64,000 nt of DNA from Phenylobacterium parvum (GCF_003150835.1 NZ_CP029479.1:1-64000), one strand, 5' to 3'. Numbered from the stretch's first letter, positions 18,003 through 27,489 are shown. The notes: generated from the letters alone by a model not told the origin. Program-made: numbers and translations.

Positions 18003-19523
18003 TCACGCCCCGGCGCCGACCCCCCGGTAGGCCAGGGCCTCGGCCACGTGGCGGCGGGCGACGACCGGTTCGGCGTCCAGGTCCGCCAGGGTTCGCGCCA
18101 GCCTCAGCACCCGGCTCCAGCCCCGGGCGGTCAGGCCCGCGGCATCGGCGGCGCGGGTCAGAAGGGCGCGGGCCTCGGGCTCGGGGTCGGCGATGGCCTG
18201 CAGCCAGTCGCCGGACGCCCGGGCGTTGGCCGCCTCGGTCTCGGGACGTCCGGCCTCGGCCGCGCGCCGGACCTGGATCTCCCGGGCGGCCTCCACCCGG
18301 GCGGCGACCACGGCTGAGCCCTCGGCGGCGGCGGGCAGGGCGAGGTCGGCGGCGCGGACGGCGGGAACCTCCACCTGCAGGTCGATGCGGTCCAGGAAGG
18401 GCCCCGACACCCGCGCCCGGTAGTCGACCTGGCAGCGCGGCGCCCGGCCGCAGGCGCCCCGACCCTCGCCCCCCTTGCCGCACTTGCAGGGGTTCTGGGC
18501 GGCGACCAGCTGGAACCGGGCCGGATAGCGCACGTGCCCGGCGGCCCGGGCGACGGTGATCTCGCCGGTCTCAAGAGGCTGGCGCAGGGAGTCCAGGGCC
18601 TGGGCGCTGAACTCCGGCAACTCGTCCAGGAACAGCACGCCATTGTGCGCCAGGGAGGCCTCCCCCGGGCGGATGCGCGCGCCGCCGCCGGTCAGGGCCG
18701 CCATGGTCGCCGAGTGGTGCGGCGCGCGGAAGGGCCGGGCCCGGGTCAGCTCGCCCCGGGCGATCAGGCCGGCCACCGAGTGGACCATGGAGGTCTCGAG
18801 CAGCTCGGCGGCGGACAGGGGCGGCAACAGGCCGGGCAGGCGGGCGGCCATCATCGACTTGCCCGCCCCGGGCGGCCCGGTCAGCAGCAGGTTGTGGCCC
18901 CCGGCGGCGGCGATCTCCAGGGCCCGCCGGGCGGTCTCCTGGCCGCGCACCTCGCTCAGGTCGGGGGCGGGCGCGCCTTCGGTCAGGGCGCCCGGTTCCG
19001 GGGGCGAGAGCGCCTGGGTTCCGCGGAAGTGGTTGACCAGGGCCACCAGGCTGGGCGGCGCCAGCACCGGGGTCGATCCCGCCCATGCGGCTTCCGGCCC
19101 GCTGGCCTCGGGGCAGATCAGGCCCAGCCCGAGGCCGCCCGCCGCCACCGCCGCCGGCAGGGCGCCGGCCGAGGCGGTGATCCGCCCGTCGAGGGACAAC
19201 TCGCCCATGGCCGCCCAGCCCTCCAGGGCGTCGGGCGGGATCACCCCCATGGCCGCCATCACGGCCAGGGCGATGGGCAGGTCATAGTGGCTGCCCTCCT
19301 TGGGCAGGTCGGCGGGGGCCAGGTTGCAGATGATCCGGCGGCCCGGCATGGCCAGGCCTAGGCCGGCGAAGGCGGCCCGCACGCGCTCGCGGCTCTCGGC
19401 CACGGCCTTGTCGCCCAGTCCCACCAGGACGAACTTCTGCTCGCCGGCGGTCAGCTGGACCTCGACCTCGACGGGTCGGGCCTCGACGCCCAGGAAGGCC
19501 AGGGTGGTGACGCGGGCGGCCAT
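18003..19523 (-). CDS. comM: YifB/ComM family magnesium chelatase-like AAA+ ATPase
   Basis: 506-aa AAA+ protein. The family member ComM is a helicase-like factor that extends strand exchange during natural transformation; in other bacteria its role is unclear. Domains: N-terminal ChlI/Lon-like domain (1-165; LVGLGDKAVAESRERVRAAF, CNLAPADLPKEG), Mg-chelatase AAA+ core with Walker A GPPGAGKS at 216-223 and a sensor/Walker B (LFLDELPEF), a cysteine cluster (CKCGKGGEGRGACGRAPRCQ) near 360, and the C-terminal helical lid. AAGGAG 5 bases before ATG 19523 fixes the start; an upstream frame to 19565 has no such support. Divergent from nothing; it follows gshB by 90 bases. Confidence 0.93.
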   Translation of the reverse strand: MAARVTTLAFLGVEARPVEVEVQLTAGEQKFVLVGLGDKAVAESRERVRAAFAGLGLAMPGRRIICNLAPADLPKEGSHYDLPIALAVMAAMGVIPPDALEGWAAMGELSLDGRITASAGALPAAVAAGGLGLGLICPEASGPEAAWAGSTPVLAPPSLVALVNHFRGTQALSPPEPGALTEGAPAPDLSEVRGQETARRALEIAAAGGHNLLLTGPPGAGKSMMAARLPGLLPPLSAAELLETSMVHSVAGLIARGELTRARPFRAPHHSATMAALTGGGARIRPGEASLAHNGVLFLDELPEFSAQALDSLRQPLETGEITVARAAGHVRYPARFQLVAAQNPCKCGKGGEGRGACGRAPRCQVDYRARVSGPFLDRIDLQVEVPAVRAADLALPAAAEGSAVVAARVEAAREIQVRRAAEAGRPETEAANARASGDWLQAIADPEPEARALLTRAADAAGLTARGWSRVLRLARTLADLDAEPVVARRHVAEALAYRGVGAGA

Positions 19524-19613
19524 GAGCGCTCCTTGCGCTGCGCCCCGGTCCCCAACGGCAGACAAGCATGACGCCCGCCGCCTCGCAAGAACAAATACGG
19601 AACCGAAGGCGGC

Positions 19614-20561
19614 TCAGCCGCCGGCGCGCTTCGTCTCGATCACGTCCCAGAGCGCGGTGATGGCGTCGATGCCCGACAGGCGCTTCAGGGCGCGCGCGCC
19701 GGTGGGGGAGGTGACGTTGATCTCGGTCAGGTAGTCGCCGATCACGTCGACGCCGACGAACAGGAGGCCCCGGGCCCTCAGCTGCGGGCCGATGATGGCG
19801 CAGAGCTCCAGGTCCCTGGCGGTCAGCTCCACGGCGTCGGCCCGGCCGCCCACGGCCAGGTTCGAGCGGATCTGCCCGGGCGCCGGCACGCGGTTGATGG
19901 CGCCGACGGGCTCGCCGTCCACCAGCAGGATGCGCTTGTCCCCCTTGGTCACCGCCGGGATGAACTTCTGGGCGATCACCGGCTCGCGGCCGATCATCCG
20001 GTGCAGGTCCAGGAGGGCGTCAAGGTTGGGGTCGTCCGCCAGCAGGCGGGCCACGCCCGAGCCGCCGCCGCCGTAGAGGGGCTTGAGCACGATGTCCCCA
20101 TGCCGGGCGCGGAAGTCGTAGAGGGCCTCGACATCCGAAGTGATCAGGGTCGGCGGCTGCACCCCCGGGAAGGTGGTGACGTACAGTTTCTCCGGGGCGT
20201 TACGCACCTCGGCCGGGTTGTTCACCACCAGGGTCTTGGGGTGGATGGCGTCCAGGAAGTGGGTGGTGGTGATGTAGGCCATGTCGAAGGGCGGGTCCTG
20301 GCGCAGCAGGACCACGTCGGCCTCTGAAAGGTCGCGCTGTTCCCATGGACCGAAGGCGGCGTGCTCGTCCTGGACGTCCTTCACCCGGACGGACCGGCCG
20401 CGGGCCATCAGGCGTCCGCCTTCCAGGGCCAGGCGGTCCGGCGTGTAGACGAAGAGGTCGTGGCCCCGGTCCTGGGCCTCCAGCATCATCGCGAAGGTGG
20501 AGTCTCCCTGGATGCGGATATGCTCCAGCGGGTCCATCTGGACGGCGACGTTCAGCTTCAT
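19614..20561 (-). CDS. gshB: Glutathione synthetase
   Basis: ATP-grasp ligase joining gamma-glutamylcysteine and glycine, the second step of glutathione synthesis. The 315-aa length matches proteobacterial GshB. Motifs seen: [21 protein letters not shown] at the N-terminus, [34 protein letters not shown], the ATP-binding glycine loop [12 protein letters not shown], and the Mg-binding [18 protein letters not shown]. The partner gshA is not in the window. It lies between yraN (64-base gap) and comM on the minus strand; the group is probably loosely co-transcribed. Confidence 0.97.
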   Translation of the reverse strand: MKLNVAVQMDPLEHIRIQGDSTFAMMLEAQDRGHDLFVYTPDRLALEGGRLMARGRSVRVKDVQDEHAAFGPWEQRDLSEADVVLLRQDPPFDMAYITTTHFLDAIHPKTLVVNNPAEVRNAPEKLYVTTFPGVQPPTLITSDVEALYDFRARHGDIVLKPLYGGGGSGVARLLADDPNLDALLDLHRMIGREPVIAQKFIPAVTKGDKRILLVDGEPVGAINRVPAPGQIRSNLAVGGRADAVELTARDLELCAIIGPQLRARGLLFVGVDVIGDYLTEINVTSPTGARALKRLSGIDAITALWDVIETKRAGG

Positions 20562-20625
20562 GGCGGGCTCCCTCTCCGGGGGCCTTCTAGCACGGCCCGC
20601 CCGCTGCGCGTCAAAGCCCCGCCCC

Positions 20626-21012
20626 TTACTGCCCCGCCCAGGCGTCGGCCAGGTGGCGGGGGCGACGCCCGGGGGCCAGGGCCACCAGGTCCAGGCGCAC
20701 GGTCCGGCCGGCGAGGTCCGGCCTGCGGGCGGCCAGGGTCCGCCCCGCCCGCCTCAGCCGGTCCCTCTGGTCGGGACCCACGGCTTCCAGCGCCGCCTCC
20801 AGGCTGGCGCGGGACTTGACCTCCACCACCGCCAGGACGGGTCCGCGCAGGGCCAGGATGTCGATCTCGGCCTGGGGGGTCTTCAACCGGAAGCCCAGGA
20901 TCCGCCAGCCCTTCAGCATGAGCCAGGCCAGGGCCACCCACTCGGCCCGGCGGCCGCCGGACCGGGCCAGGGCCCCCAGCCTGCGCCGCCAGGGCCGGGC
21001 CGCCGCCTTCAT
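20626..21012 (-). CDS. YraN family protein (UPF0102, PD-(D/E)xK fold)
   Basis: 128-aa putative nuclease-fold protein. The restriction-nuclease-like core is visible: a conserved N-terminal acidic residue ([11 protein letters not shown]), EIDILA with Asp51, and VVEVKSR with Glu64 and Lys66. The biological role is unknown; a link to DNA processing or recombination is often suggested from its fold. Its start overlaps the end of rsmI by 4 bases (ATGA), and rsmI-yraN is a widely conserved pair, often followed by gshB as here. Length is typical for the family. Confidence 0.9.
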   Translation of the reverse strand: MKAAARPWRRRLGALARSGGRRAEWVALAWLMLKGWRILGFRLKTPQAEIDILALRGPVLAVVEVKSRASLEAALEAVGPDQRDRLRRAGRTLAARRPDLAGRTVRLDLVALAPGRRPRHLADAWAGQ

Positions 21013-21878
21013 CCGGCGCCCTTCAGGTCCAGGGCCCGGCGATAGAGCTCGCGCCGGGGCAGGCCCAGGGCCCGGGCGACTTCCGAGGCCGCCTCGCCGG
21101 GTGAAAGGCGCGTCAGGGCCTCGGCCAGGGCCGCGTCGGCGTCGTCCGCCGTGGCGGCTTCCTCGCGGCCGGGGGCGATCACGATCACCACCTCGCCCAA
21201 GGGATGGTCCAGCGCCGGGTCGGCGGCCAGGGCGTCCAGGGGCCCGCGCACCAGGGTCTCGTGCAGCTTGGTCAGTTCGCGCGCGACGGCGGCGGGGCGG
21301 GGCCCCAGCACCTCGGCCATGTCTGTCAGGCTCGCCTTCAGCCGGCTGCCGCCCTCGAACAGGATGAGGGTGGCGCGGACCCCCGCCAGCTCGGCCAGCT
21401 CCCGCCGGCGGGCGGCGGACTTCGGCGACAGGAAGCCGGCGAAGAGGAAGCGTTCGGCGGGCAGACCCGAGACCGTCAGGGCCGCCAGGGCCGCCGAGGG
21501 GCCGGGCGCGGCGAAGACGGGCAGGCCCCGGGCGATGGCCTCCCGGACCAGGGGAAAGCCCGGGTCCGAGACCAGGGGGGTGCCGGCGTCGGAGGCGAGG
21601 GCCACCCGCCCGCCCTGCTCCAGCAGGGCCAGGGCCCGGGGCGCCGTGCGCCCGCCCGCGTGCTCGTCATACCGGGCCATGGGCTTCGACAGGCCGTAGG
21701 CTGCGAGAAGCTTGCCCGTCACCCGGGTGTCCTCGGCCAGGACCAGGTCGGCCGCCGACAGGATGTCCAGGGCCCGCAGGGTGATGTCCCTCAGGTTCCC
21801 GATGGGAGTCGCCACCAGGTAGAGGCCGGGCGCCAGGGGGGCGTCGGACAGGGGCGGCGGCGGGGGTCTGCGGCTCAT
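21009..21878 (-). CDS. rsmI: 16S rRNA (cytidine(1402)-2'-O)-methyltransferase
   Basis: SAM-dependent enzyme that methylates the ribose of C1402 in the 16S decoding centre. The 289-aa protein shows the tetrapyrrole-methylase fold: LYLVATPIGNLRDITLRAL at the N-terminus, LAEDTRVTGKLL, ALASDAGTPLVSDPGF, FAAPGPSAALAALTVSGLP and a C-terminal helical domain ending PRRELYRRAL. The first 18 residues (MSRRPPPPPLSDAPLAPG) are proline-rich and variable. It overlaps yraN by 4 bases and starts 45 bases after the hemW stop. Confidence 0.97.
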   Translation of the reverse strand: MSRRPPPPPLSDAPLAPGLYLVATPIGNLRDITLRALDILSAADLVLAEDTRVTGKLLAAYGLSKPMARYDEHAGGRTAPRALALLEQGGRVALASDAGTPLVSDPGFPLVREAIARGLPVFAAPGPSAALAALTVSGLPAERFLFAGFLSPKSAARRRELAELAGVRATLILFEGGSRLKASLTDMAEVLGPRPAAVARELTKLHETLVRGPLDALAADPALDHPLGEVVIVIAPGREEAATADDADAALAEALTRLSPGEAASEVARALGLPRRELYRRALDLKGAG

Positions 21879-21923
21879 GGCCCAGCCTTCGCGGCATTAT
21901 GCGGCCAATGCAAGGCGCCCGTA

Positions 21924-23081
21924 TCAGCGGGCCAGCAGGCGCTCCAGCACGGCGTCGAGCAGGCGGCGGCCGTATGCGGTGACTCTCAGCCGGTCCGGGT
22001 CGGCGGCCAGAAGGCCCGCTTCGGCCAGGTCGCGCACCTCGGGGTGTCCGGGCGACAGGCCAAGGACGGACAGCTCCCGGAAAGGGACGCCCTCGGCCAG
22101 CCGCAGGCCGGAGAGGACCCGCTCCACGGCGGCCTCTGGCGCCGGGAGGACCTCGGCCTCCCCCTCGCCCTCGCCCCGGGCGACGGCGGCGATGTAGTCG
22201 GCGGGACGTGCTGCGCAGACCTGCCCCCGCCGCACCCCGTCCAGTGTGAGCCGCCCGTGCGCCCCCGGCCCGACGCCCAGCCAGTCGCCGCCCCGCCAGT
22301 AGGTCAGGTTGTGCCGGGACCGGTCGGCGGGGGTGCGGGCGTGGTTGGAAACCTCGTAGGCCTCGAAGCCTGCGGCGGACAGCCGGTCCTGCGTCACGTC
22401 CCAAAGGTCCGCGGCGCCGGAATCGTCGGGCGGGACCAGCCGCCCGCGGCGCACCGCCCGCTCGAAGGCCGTCCCCGGCTCGATGGTCAGCTGGTAGGGC
22501 GAGACATGGCCGGCGCCCAGGTCGAGGGCCGCATCCAGCTCCGCCGCCCAGGCCTGCGGCGTCTGGCCAGGCCGGGCGTAGATCAAGTCGATGGAGACCC
22601 TGGAAAAGACCGCCAGGGCCGCCTCCGTCGCCCGCCGTCCGGCCGCCGCATCGTGGTTGCGGCCCAGCTGGACCAGGGCCTCGTCCTCCAGGGACTGCAG
22701 GCCCAGGGACAGGCGGTTGACCCCGGCGTCAGCCAGGGCGGCGAACCGCCCGGCCTCGGCGTCCGTCGGGTTCGCTTCCAGGCTCACCTCAAGGTCCGGG
22801 CTGGCCTCCCAGCGCCGCCGGCAGGCCTCGATGACCTCCGCCACGGCCTCGGGCGGCATCAGCGAGGGCGTGCCGCCGCCAAGGAAGATCGAGCCCAGCC
22901 GCCGCGGCCCCGTGGTCGCGGCCCGCCGGGCCAGGTCGTCGACGATCGCCCGGGCCAGCTCGGCCGCCTCGCCGGGACGCCTGTCACGGTGGACGTTGAA
23001 GTCACAGTAGGGGCAGATCCGGGCGCAGTAGGGCCAGTGGACGTAGACGCCAAAGCCCGCCGCGTCGGGGTCGGGGGTCAA
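21924..23081 (-). CDS. hemW: Radical SAM heme chaperone HemW
   Basis: HemW binds heme and is thought to deliver it to respiratory and other heme proteins; it was long annotated as an anaerobic coproporphyrinogen oxidase. The 385-aa protein has the radical-SAM CxxxCxxC cluster motif (Cys19, Cys23, Cys26 in [12 protein letters not shown]), the glycine-rich [12 protein letters not shown] and EANPTDAE segments, [11 protein letters not shown] and the C-terminal HemN-like winged-helix region. It overlaps rdgB by 4 bases. The rph-rdgB-hemW order is conserved in alphaproteobacteria; here rph has been separated by a plus-strand cassette. Confidence 0.95.
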   Translation of the reverse strand: MTPDPDAAGFGVYVHWPYCARICPYCDFNVHRDRRPGEAAELARAIVDDLARRAATTGPRRLGSIFLGGGTPSLMPPEAVAEVIEACRRRWEASPDLEVSLEANPTDAEAGRFAALADAGVNRLSLGLQSLEDEALVQLGRNHDAAAGRRATEAALAVFSRVSIDLIYARPGQTPQAWAAELDAALDLGAGHVSPYQLTIEPGTAFERAVRRGRLVPPDDSGAADLWDVTQDRLSAAGFEAYEVSNHARTPADRSRHNLTYWRGGDWLGVGPGAHGRLTLDGVRRGQVCAARPADYIAAVARGEGEGEAEVLPAPEAAVERVLSGLRLAEGVPFRELSVLGLSPGHPEVRDLAEAGLLAADPDRLRVTAYGRRLLDAVLERLLAR

Positions 23082-23677
23082 GCCAGGGCCGCCTTCAGGC
23101 GTGAAAAGGCCCGGGCCCGGTGGCTCATGGCGTCCTTGGCGGCGGGATCCATCTCGCCGAAGGTCAGGTCGTGGCCATCGGGCCGGAAGATGGGGTCGTA
23201 GCCGAAGCCCCGGTCGCCCCGGGGCGGAAAGACCAGGTCGCCGTCGATCCGGCCCTCGGCCACCACCGCCAGGTCGTCAGGCCAGGCCAGGGCCAGGGCG
23301 CAGGTGAAATAGGCGCGCGGGCTGTCCGCGCCGCGCTCGGCCAGTTCCCGCTCGATCCGCGCCATGGCGGGGGCGAAGTCCTTGCCCGGGCCGGCCCAGC
23401 GGGCCGACAGGACGCCCGGCGCCCCGTCCAGTCCCGCGACGGACAGGCCGGAATCGTCCGCCAGGGCGGGCAGGCCGCTGGCCATGGCCGCCGCGCGGGC
23501 CTTCAGGAGGGCGTTGCCGGTGAAGGTCGCTTCGGTCTCCTCGGGCTCGGAGAGGCCCAGCTCGCCGGCGGTGACCAGCCGGTAGCGGCCCTCGAGGATC
23601 TCGGCCAGCTCCCGGGCCTTGCCCGGATTGTGGGTCGCCACCACCAGGCGCGCCCCGGCCTCAAGTCTGATCGCCAT
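23078..23677 (-). CDS. rdgB: XTP/dITP pyrophosphatase (RdgB/HAM1 family)
   Basis: House-cleaning nucleotidase that hydrolyses dITP, XTP and similar deaminated purine triphosphates to monophosphates. The 199-aa protein shows [17 protein letters not shown] near the N-terminus, [37 protein letters not shown] with the catalytic aspartate, and the C-terminal [10 protein letters not shown] and [18 protein letters not shown] motifs. It is the first minus-strand gene after the cassette at 23783-24803 and so should have its own promoter in the 105-base divergent gap, where I could not settle on one. Confidence 0.97.
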   Translation of the reverse strand: MAIRLEAGARLVVATHNPGKARELAEILEGRYRLVTAGELGLSEPEETEATFTGNALLKARAAAMASGLPALADDSGLSVAGLDGAPGVLSARWAGPGKDFAPAMARIERELAERGADSPRAYFTCALALAWPDDLAVVAEGRIDGDLVFPPRGDRGFGYDPIFRPDGHDLTFGEMDPAAKDAMSHRARAFSRLKAALA

Positions 23678-23782
23678 GCTGAACTCCGCGGCCCATCCGG
23701 CCCTTACGACAATTTAACGCGAATGACGCCGCTTTCGCGACATAAGGGCGCTGACGGCGGAACGGAACCGGGGGGTCACGAC

Positions 23783-24322
23783 ATGCCGACCATGCGAGCC
23801 CTCGGCCCGGGCTCCCTCTCTAGCCTGCTCAAGGCGGTCCTCGACCTGGCCCGCCTCCTGCTTCTCGTCCTTCTGGCGATCCTTGCGGCGGGCCTGCTCT
23901 ACGGGGTCCTTGCGGCCTTCAACCCGGACATGCCCTTTGGGGACCGCGTTCGGTTCGAGGGCCTGGACAGGATCCAGGCCTGGGCGGTGGTCCTGGCCAG
24001 GATGCTCACCGCCACCTTGTTCGTTGCAGGCGTCCTTGTGATCGTGAGTCGCCTGCGCGAGGTCTTCGCCACCCTGAAGGCCGGCGATCCCTTCCACCCC
24101 GACAACGTCACCCGGCTGAGGGTGGTGGCCGCAGGCCTGGCCGGCCTGGAGCTGGTCCGCTACGCGGTCTGGCTCCTGGGAGCCCTTCTGCCGCCACAGG
24201 CGGCGCCTGAAAGACCCAACCTGTCCCTGACCGCCTGGTTCTCGATCCTCGTGGTCATCGTCCTGGCCGAGGTTTTCCGGGAGGGGGCCCGATTGCGGCG
24301 CGAGGCGGAGCTGACCATCTGA
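23783..24322 (+). CDS. DUF2975 membrane protein
   Basis: 179-aa predicted inner-membrane protein of unknown function with four hydrophobic helices: about 20-45 (LLLLVLLAILAAGLL), 70-95 (VVLARMLTATLFVAGVLVIV), 118-142 and 155-172. The order and the loop motif TLKAGDPFHPDNVTRLRVVA match the DUF2975 family. ATG 23783 has a GGGGG purine tract upstream and is chosen over a much longer open frame that runs through rdgB in antisense. Its stop overlaps the start of the HTH gene (TGATG), so the two are translationally coupled, as in the Bacillus yoaS-yozG pair. Confidence 0.85.
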   Translation: MPTMRALGPGSLSSLLKAVLDLARLLLLVLLAILAAGLLYGVLAAFNPDMPFGDRVRFEGLDRIQAWAVVLARMLTATLFVAGVLVIVSRLREVFATLKAGDPFHPDNVTRLRVVAAGLAGLELVRYAVWLLGALLPPQAAPERPNLSLTAWFSILVVIVLAEVFREGARLRREAELTI

Positions 24323-24525
24323 TGCCCGTCCGGTTCCACCTCGACCGACTGCTCGTGGAGCGCCGCATGTCCCTCGTCGAACTGGCCGACCGGACGGGCC
24401 TTTCCGCCGCCAACCTGGCCATCCTCAAGGCGGGTGACGCCCAGGCCCTGAGGTTCTCGACCCTCGAGGCCCTTTGCCGGGAACTGGCCTGCCAGCCCGG
24501 CGACATCCTGACCTGGGAGCCCTGA
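24322..24525 (+). CDS. Small Xre/Cro-type helix-turn-helix regulator (YozG-like)
   Basis: 67-aa protein that is almost wholly a helix-turn-helix domain: MSLVELADRTGLSAANLAILKAG forms helices 2 and 3, followed by STLEALCRELACQPGDILTW, the standard end of this compact family. It should bind DNA as a dimer. The start codon overlaps the stop of the DUF2975 gene by one base. This membrane-protein/small-HTH pairing is widespread, and the membrane protein may sequester or modulate the regulator; that mechanism is inference. Its targets are unknown; the downstream promoter at 24582-24610 is an obvious candidate. Confidence 0.88.
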   Translation: MPVRFHLDRLLVERRMSLVELADRTGLSAANLAILKAGDAQALRFSTLEALCRELACQPGDILTWEP

Positions 24526-24544
24526 CCCCGCGTCAGGTGTCGCC

Positions 24545-24634
24545 GCATTGCAACATGAGGGGTTCCAGGGCCCCCGGAGCCTTGCGCTGCCGGGCATACA
24601 GGCCTATGTGCACCGCAACATTTATTGCATTGCA
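24545..24634 (+). promoter_or_regulatory. Candidate promoter with repeated GCATTGCA motif
   Basis: TTGCGC (24582-24587) and TATGTG (24605-24610) are separated by 17 bases, a plausible sigma-70 promoter directed at the 51-aa ORF. The octamer GCATTGCA occurs at 24545-24552 and again at 24627-24634, and GCAACAT occurs at 24550-24556 and 24615-24621, so the same two words bracket the promoter. The A/T content is far above that of the surroundings. The words could be operator half-sites. Confidence 0.45.
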
Positions 24635-24647
24635 CAAGGAGCTCGCC

Positions 24648-24803
24648 ATGGCCCACGTCCTGGACATCCGCGACATCCACGTCTTCGACGGCCTGCTGCG
24701 TCGCCTGGAGGCCATCCTCGATGGCCTGATGATGCCGTTCGCCGAGGAAATCGGCCGCCTGTCGCCGGCCGCCTTCCGGCACCTACTGAACGCCCGCTTC
24801 TGA
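24648..24803 (+). CDS. 51-aa small protein, unrecognised
   Basis: I do not recognise this protein. It has a near-perfect start region: AAGGAG at 24636-24641, a 6-base spacer and ATG at 24648. The 51 residues begin MAHVLDIRDIHVFDGLLRRLEA and read as two amphipathic helices (about 10-32 and 33-49) around a conserved-looking MMPFAEEIG, ending in HLLNARF. There is no signal peptide, membrane helix or cysteine. It may belong to the DUF2975/HTH cassette or be separate, since it has its own candidate promoter 123 bases after the HTH gene ends. A longer frame from further upstream lacks an RBS. Confidence 0.6.
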   Translation: MAHVLDIRDIHVFDGLLRRLEAILDGLMMPFAEEIGRLSPAAFRHLLNARF

Positions 24804-24896
24804 TCGCGGTCCGCGCCGGCCGCCGCTGTCTCTCCCGACGGGGGTCCGGCGCCGGGAACGGGCGGCCCTGAGGGGTCGCCCGTCTCCCTAGCGGGT

Positions 24897-25622
24897 TCAG
24901 GCCGCGGCCGCCGCCCGCTGGAGGGCGAAAAGCTCTCCGATCCCCTTCTCGGCCAGGCCGAACAGGGCCTCGAATTCGGCCCGGGTGAAGCCCCGCTTCT
25001 CGCCGGTGGCCTGGATCTCCACGATATCCCCCGCCCCTGTCAGGACGAAGTTGGCGTCGGCCTCGGCGTTGGAATCCTCCTCGTATTCAAGGTCCAGCAC
25101 AGGGACGCCCTGGCAGACCCCGCAGGACACCGCCGCCACCTGGTCGAGCAGGGGCGAGCGGGCGATCATCCCCTCCTGAACCAGCAGGTCGGTGGCCTGG
25201 CGAAGGGCCACCCAGGCGCCGGTGATGGCCGCCGTCCGCGTGCCGCCATCCGCCTGGATCACGTCGCAGTCCAGGGAGATCTGGCGCTCGCCCAGGGCGG
25301 CCATGTCCACCACGGCCCGCAGGGAGCGCCCGATCAGGCGCTGGATCTCCTGGGTCCGTCCCGACTGCTTGCCCTCTGAGGCCTCCCGCCGGCCGCGGGT
25401 GTGGGTGGCCCTGGGCAGCATGCCGTACTCGGCCGTCACCCAGCCCTGGCCGCGCCCGCGAAGGAAGGGCGGAACCCGCTCCTCGACGCTGGCGGTCACC
25501 AGGACCCGGGTGTGCCCGAAGGCGACCAGGCAGGAGCCCTCGGCATAGCGGTTCACCCCGGTCTCCAGGGTCACGGTCCTCAGGCTGTCGGCGGCGCGGT
25601 CAAAGGGACGCTTGGCGGTCAT
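24897..25622 (-). CDS. rph: Ribonuclease PH
   Basis: RNase PH is a hexameric phosphorolytic exonuclease that trims tRNA 3' ends. With ATG 25622 the protein is 241 aa, close to the usual 238, and begins [15 protein letters not shown]. Motifs: [35 protein letters not shown], the phosphate-binding [16 protein letters not shown], and [18 protein letters not shown] with the catalytic aspartate. An open frame reaches 25715 but that part is not conserved. It diverges from hrcA across 122 bases. Confidence 0.97.
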   Translation of the reverse strand: MTAKRPFDRAADSLRTVTLETGVNRYAEGSCLVAFGHTRVLVTASVEERVPPFLRGRGQGWVTAEYGMLPRATHTRGRREASEGKQSGRTQEIQRLIGRSLRAVVDMAALGERQISLDCDVIQADGGTRTAAITGAWVALRQATDLLVQEGMIARSPLLDQVAAVSCGVCQGVPVLDLEYEEDSNAEADANFVLTGAGDIVEIQATGEKRGFTRAEFEALFGLAEKGIGELFALQRAAAAA

Positions 25623-25665
25623 GGGTCGGGCAGGCTCCGGCGAAGGGTGAAGCGGTCCCGGCGCC

Positions 25666-25693
25666 TTGCGCCGGCGGGGTGGGTGCTTATCCT
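25666..25693 (+). promoter_or_regulatory. Candidate hrcA-grpE promoter
   Basis: TTGCGC (25666-25671) and TATCCT (25688-25693) are spaced by 16 bases, 52 bases upstream of the chosen hrcA start. No CIRCE element (TTAGCACTC-N9-GAGTGCTAA) is visible in the rph-hrcA gap, so this operon does not look HrcA-repressed through CIRCE here. Confidence 0.4.
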
Positions 25694-25744
25694 GTAACCT
25701 CGGGCCTGCGTCCATGCCCGACCGGAAACAGGACTCCCCCGAAC

Positions 25745-26812
25745 GTGACCGGCCAGTTCCTCCCGCGGGGTCCGACCCTCGCCGAACTCGACAACCGCGC
25801 CCGCGAAATCTTCCGCCGGGTCGTAGAGACCTATCTCGAGACCGGCGAGCCCGTGGGGTCGCGCACCCTGTCCCGGGGCGGCGTCCAGCTGTCCCCCGCC
25901 TCCATCCGCAACACCATGCAGGACCTTACGGAGCTGGGTCTGCTCGGCGCTCCGCACATCAGCGCCGGCCGCCTGCCGACCCATGCGGGCCTCCGGCTCT
26001 TCGTCGACGGCCTGATGGAGGTGGGCGATGTCGGCGACAGCGAGCGCCGGGAGATCGAACAGCGGCTGGCCGGCCGCGGCCGGTCCTTCGAAGACATGCT
26101 GAACGAGGCCTCGTCCCTCCTCTCCGGCCTGGCGGGCGGCGCCGGCATCGTCGTGGCCCCCATGCGCGAGGCCGGCGTCAAGCACGTGGAGTTCGTCGCC
26201 CTGGGCGTCGACCAGGCCCTGGCCGTGGTGGTGTTCGAGGACGGCGCCGTCGAGAACCGGCTGATGCAGCTGGCCGCCGGGGTCACGCCCTCGTCCCTCC
26301 AGGAGGCGTCGAACTTCCTCAACGTCCGGATGCGCGGCAAGACCCTGGCCGAGGCCGGACAGGACATCCGCTCCGAGCTCGACCACGCCCGGCGCCAGCT
26401 GGATGTCGCCGCCGCCCGCCTCGTCGAGGAGGGGCTGGCGGTCTGGGGCGGCGGCGAGGGGCGTGACCGCGCCCTGATCGTCCGCGGCCGCGCCAACCTC
26501 CTGGCCGACCGCGAAACCCTCGAGGACCTCGAGCGGGTGCGGATGCTGTTTGACGACCTGGAGCAGAAGGAACAGCTGATCGGCCTTCTGGACGGGGTGC
26601 GCGAGGCCCAGGGCGTGCGCATCTTCATCGGCGCCGAGACGCGCCTTTTCTCGCTTTCCGGTTCCGCGGTCATTGCGGCGCCCTATATGTCGGGCCAGAA
26701 GAAGCTGCTTGGAGCCATCGGCGTGATCGGCCCAACGCGGCTGAACTATGCGCGGGTCATTCCCCTGGTCGACTACACCGCCAGGGTCCTGTCCCAGATG
26801 GCCGGCGTCTGA
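25745..26812 (+). CDS. hrcA: Heat-inducible transcriptional repressor HrcA
   Basis: HrcA represses chaperone operons by binding CIRCE and is kept active by GroE. The protein (355 aa from GTG 25745) begins with a winged helix ([66 protein letters not shown]), followed by a GAF-like domain ending [20 protein letters not shown]. The start is uncertain: GTG 25745 fits the family N-terminus, while the frame is open from 25679. Its likely target groESL is not in this window. grpE follows after 69 bases, the usual order. Confidence 0.94.
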   Translation: MTGQFLPRGPTLAELDNRAREIFRRVVETYLETGEPVGSRTLSRGGVQLSPASIRNTMQDLTELGLLGAPHISAGRLPTHAGLRLFVDGLMEVGDVGDSERREIEQRLAGRGRSFEDMLNEASSLLSGLAGGAGIVVAPMREAGVKHVEFVALGVDQALAVVVFEDGAVENRLMQLAAGVTPSSLQEASNFLNVRMRGKTLAEAGQDIRSELDHARRQLDVAAARLVEEGLAVWGGGEGRDRALIVRGRANLLADRETLEDLERVRMLFDDLEQKEQLIGLLDGVREAQGVRIFIGAETRLFSLSGSAVIAAPYMSGQKKLLGAIGVIGPTRLNYARVIPLVDYTARVLSQMAGV

Positions 26813-26881
26813 GGCCGGGGCCTGTCCCCGGCGCGTGAAGACACGGGCCCGGCGGCCCGGTCCAGAGAGGTTGAGTGAGAC

Positions 26882-27469
26882 ATGTCCGAGGATCCCCAGT
26901 CCCCCGAAGAGGCGCCGTCGGAGGCGCAGGCCGGCGCCGATGGCGAGGTCGATGGCCCATCCGCCCTCGAGGCCGAGGTCGCGGCGCTCAAGGAACAGGT
27001 GCTGCGCTACGCCGCGGACGCCGAGAACATCCGTCGCAGGGCCGAGCGCGAGACCAACGACGCACGGGCCTACGCCATCCAGAAGTTCGCCAGGGACCTG
27101 CTGGGGGTGGCTGACACCCTGGGCCGGGCCCTGACAGCCCCGCCCGCCGGCGAGGACGCGGGTGTGCGCAACTTCGTGGTCGGCGTCGAGATGACCCAGA
27201 AGGCCCTTCTCGCGGCCTTCGAGTCCAACGGACTGAAGTCGGTGGAGCCGTCTGCAGGGGACCGTTTCGACCCGCACCTGCACCAGGCGATGATGGAGCA
27301 GGAGAGCCCTGACCTCGCCCCCGGTGCGGTAATCCAGTGCCTGCAGCCCGGCTACGAACTGCTGGGCCGTCTTGTGCGCCCGGCCATGGTCGTGGTCGCC
27401 TCGCGGGGTTCCGGCGGCGCCGCGCCCGGCGGAGAGGGTCCGGGCGGCCGCCTGGATACCCGCGCCTGA
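26882..27469 (+). CDS. grpE: Nucleotide exchange factor GrpE
   Basis: GrpE dimers release ADP from DnaK and act as a heat sensor. The 195-aa protein has an acidic, disordered N-terminus (1-35), the long coiled-coil (LEAEVAALKEQVLRYAADAENIRRRAERE, family signature region), and the C-terminal beta domain with GDRFDPHLHQAMMEQES and IQCLQPGYELLGRLVRPAMVVVA. A Gly-rich tail ends the protein. It lies directly after hrcA in a probable heat-shock operon; dnaK and dnaJ are elsewhere. Confidence 0.97.
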   Translation: MSEDPQSPEEAPSEAQAGADGEVDGPSALEAEVAALKEQVLRYAADAENIRRRAERETNDARAYAIQKFARDLLGVADTLGRALTAPPAGEDAGVRNFVVGVEMTQKALLAAFESNGLKSVEPSAGDRFDPHLHQAMMEQESPDLAPGAVIQCLQPGYELLGRLVRPAMVVVASRGSGGAAPGGEGPGGRLDTRA

Positions 27470-27489
27470 CTCCGGCCCCCTTTCCCAAG

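Noticed and set aside
25623..25744. CIRCE element between rph and hrcA
   Set aside because: No TTAGCACTC/GAGTGCTAA inverted repeat is present; only a sigma-70-like promoter is visible.
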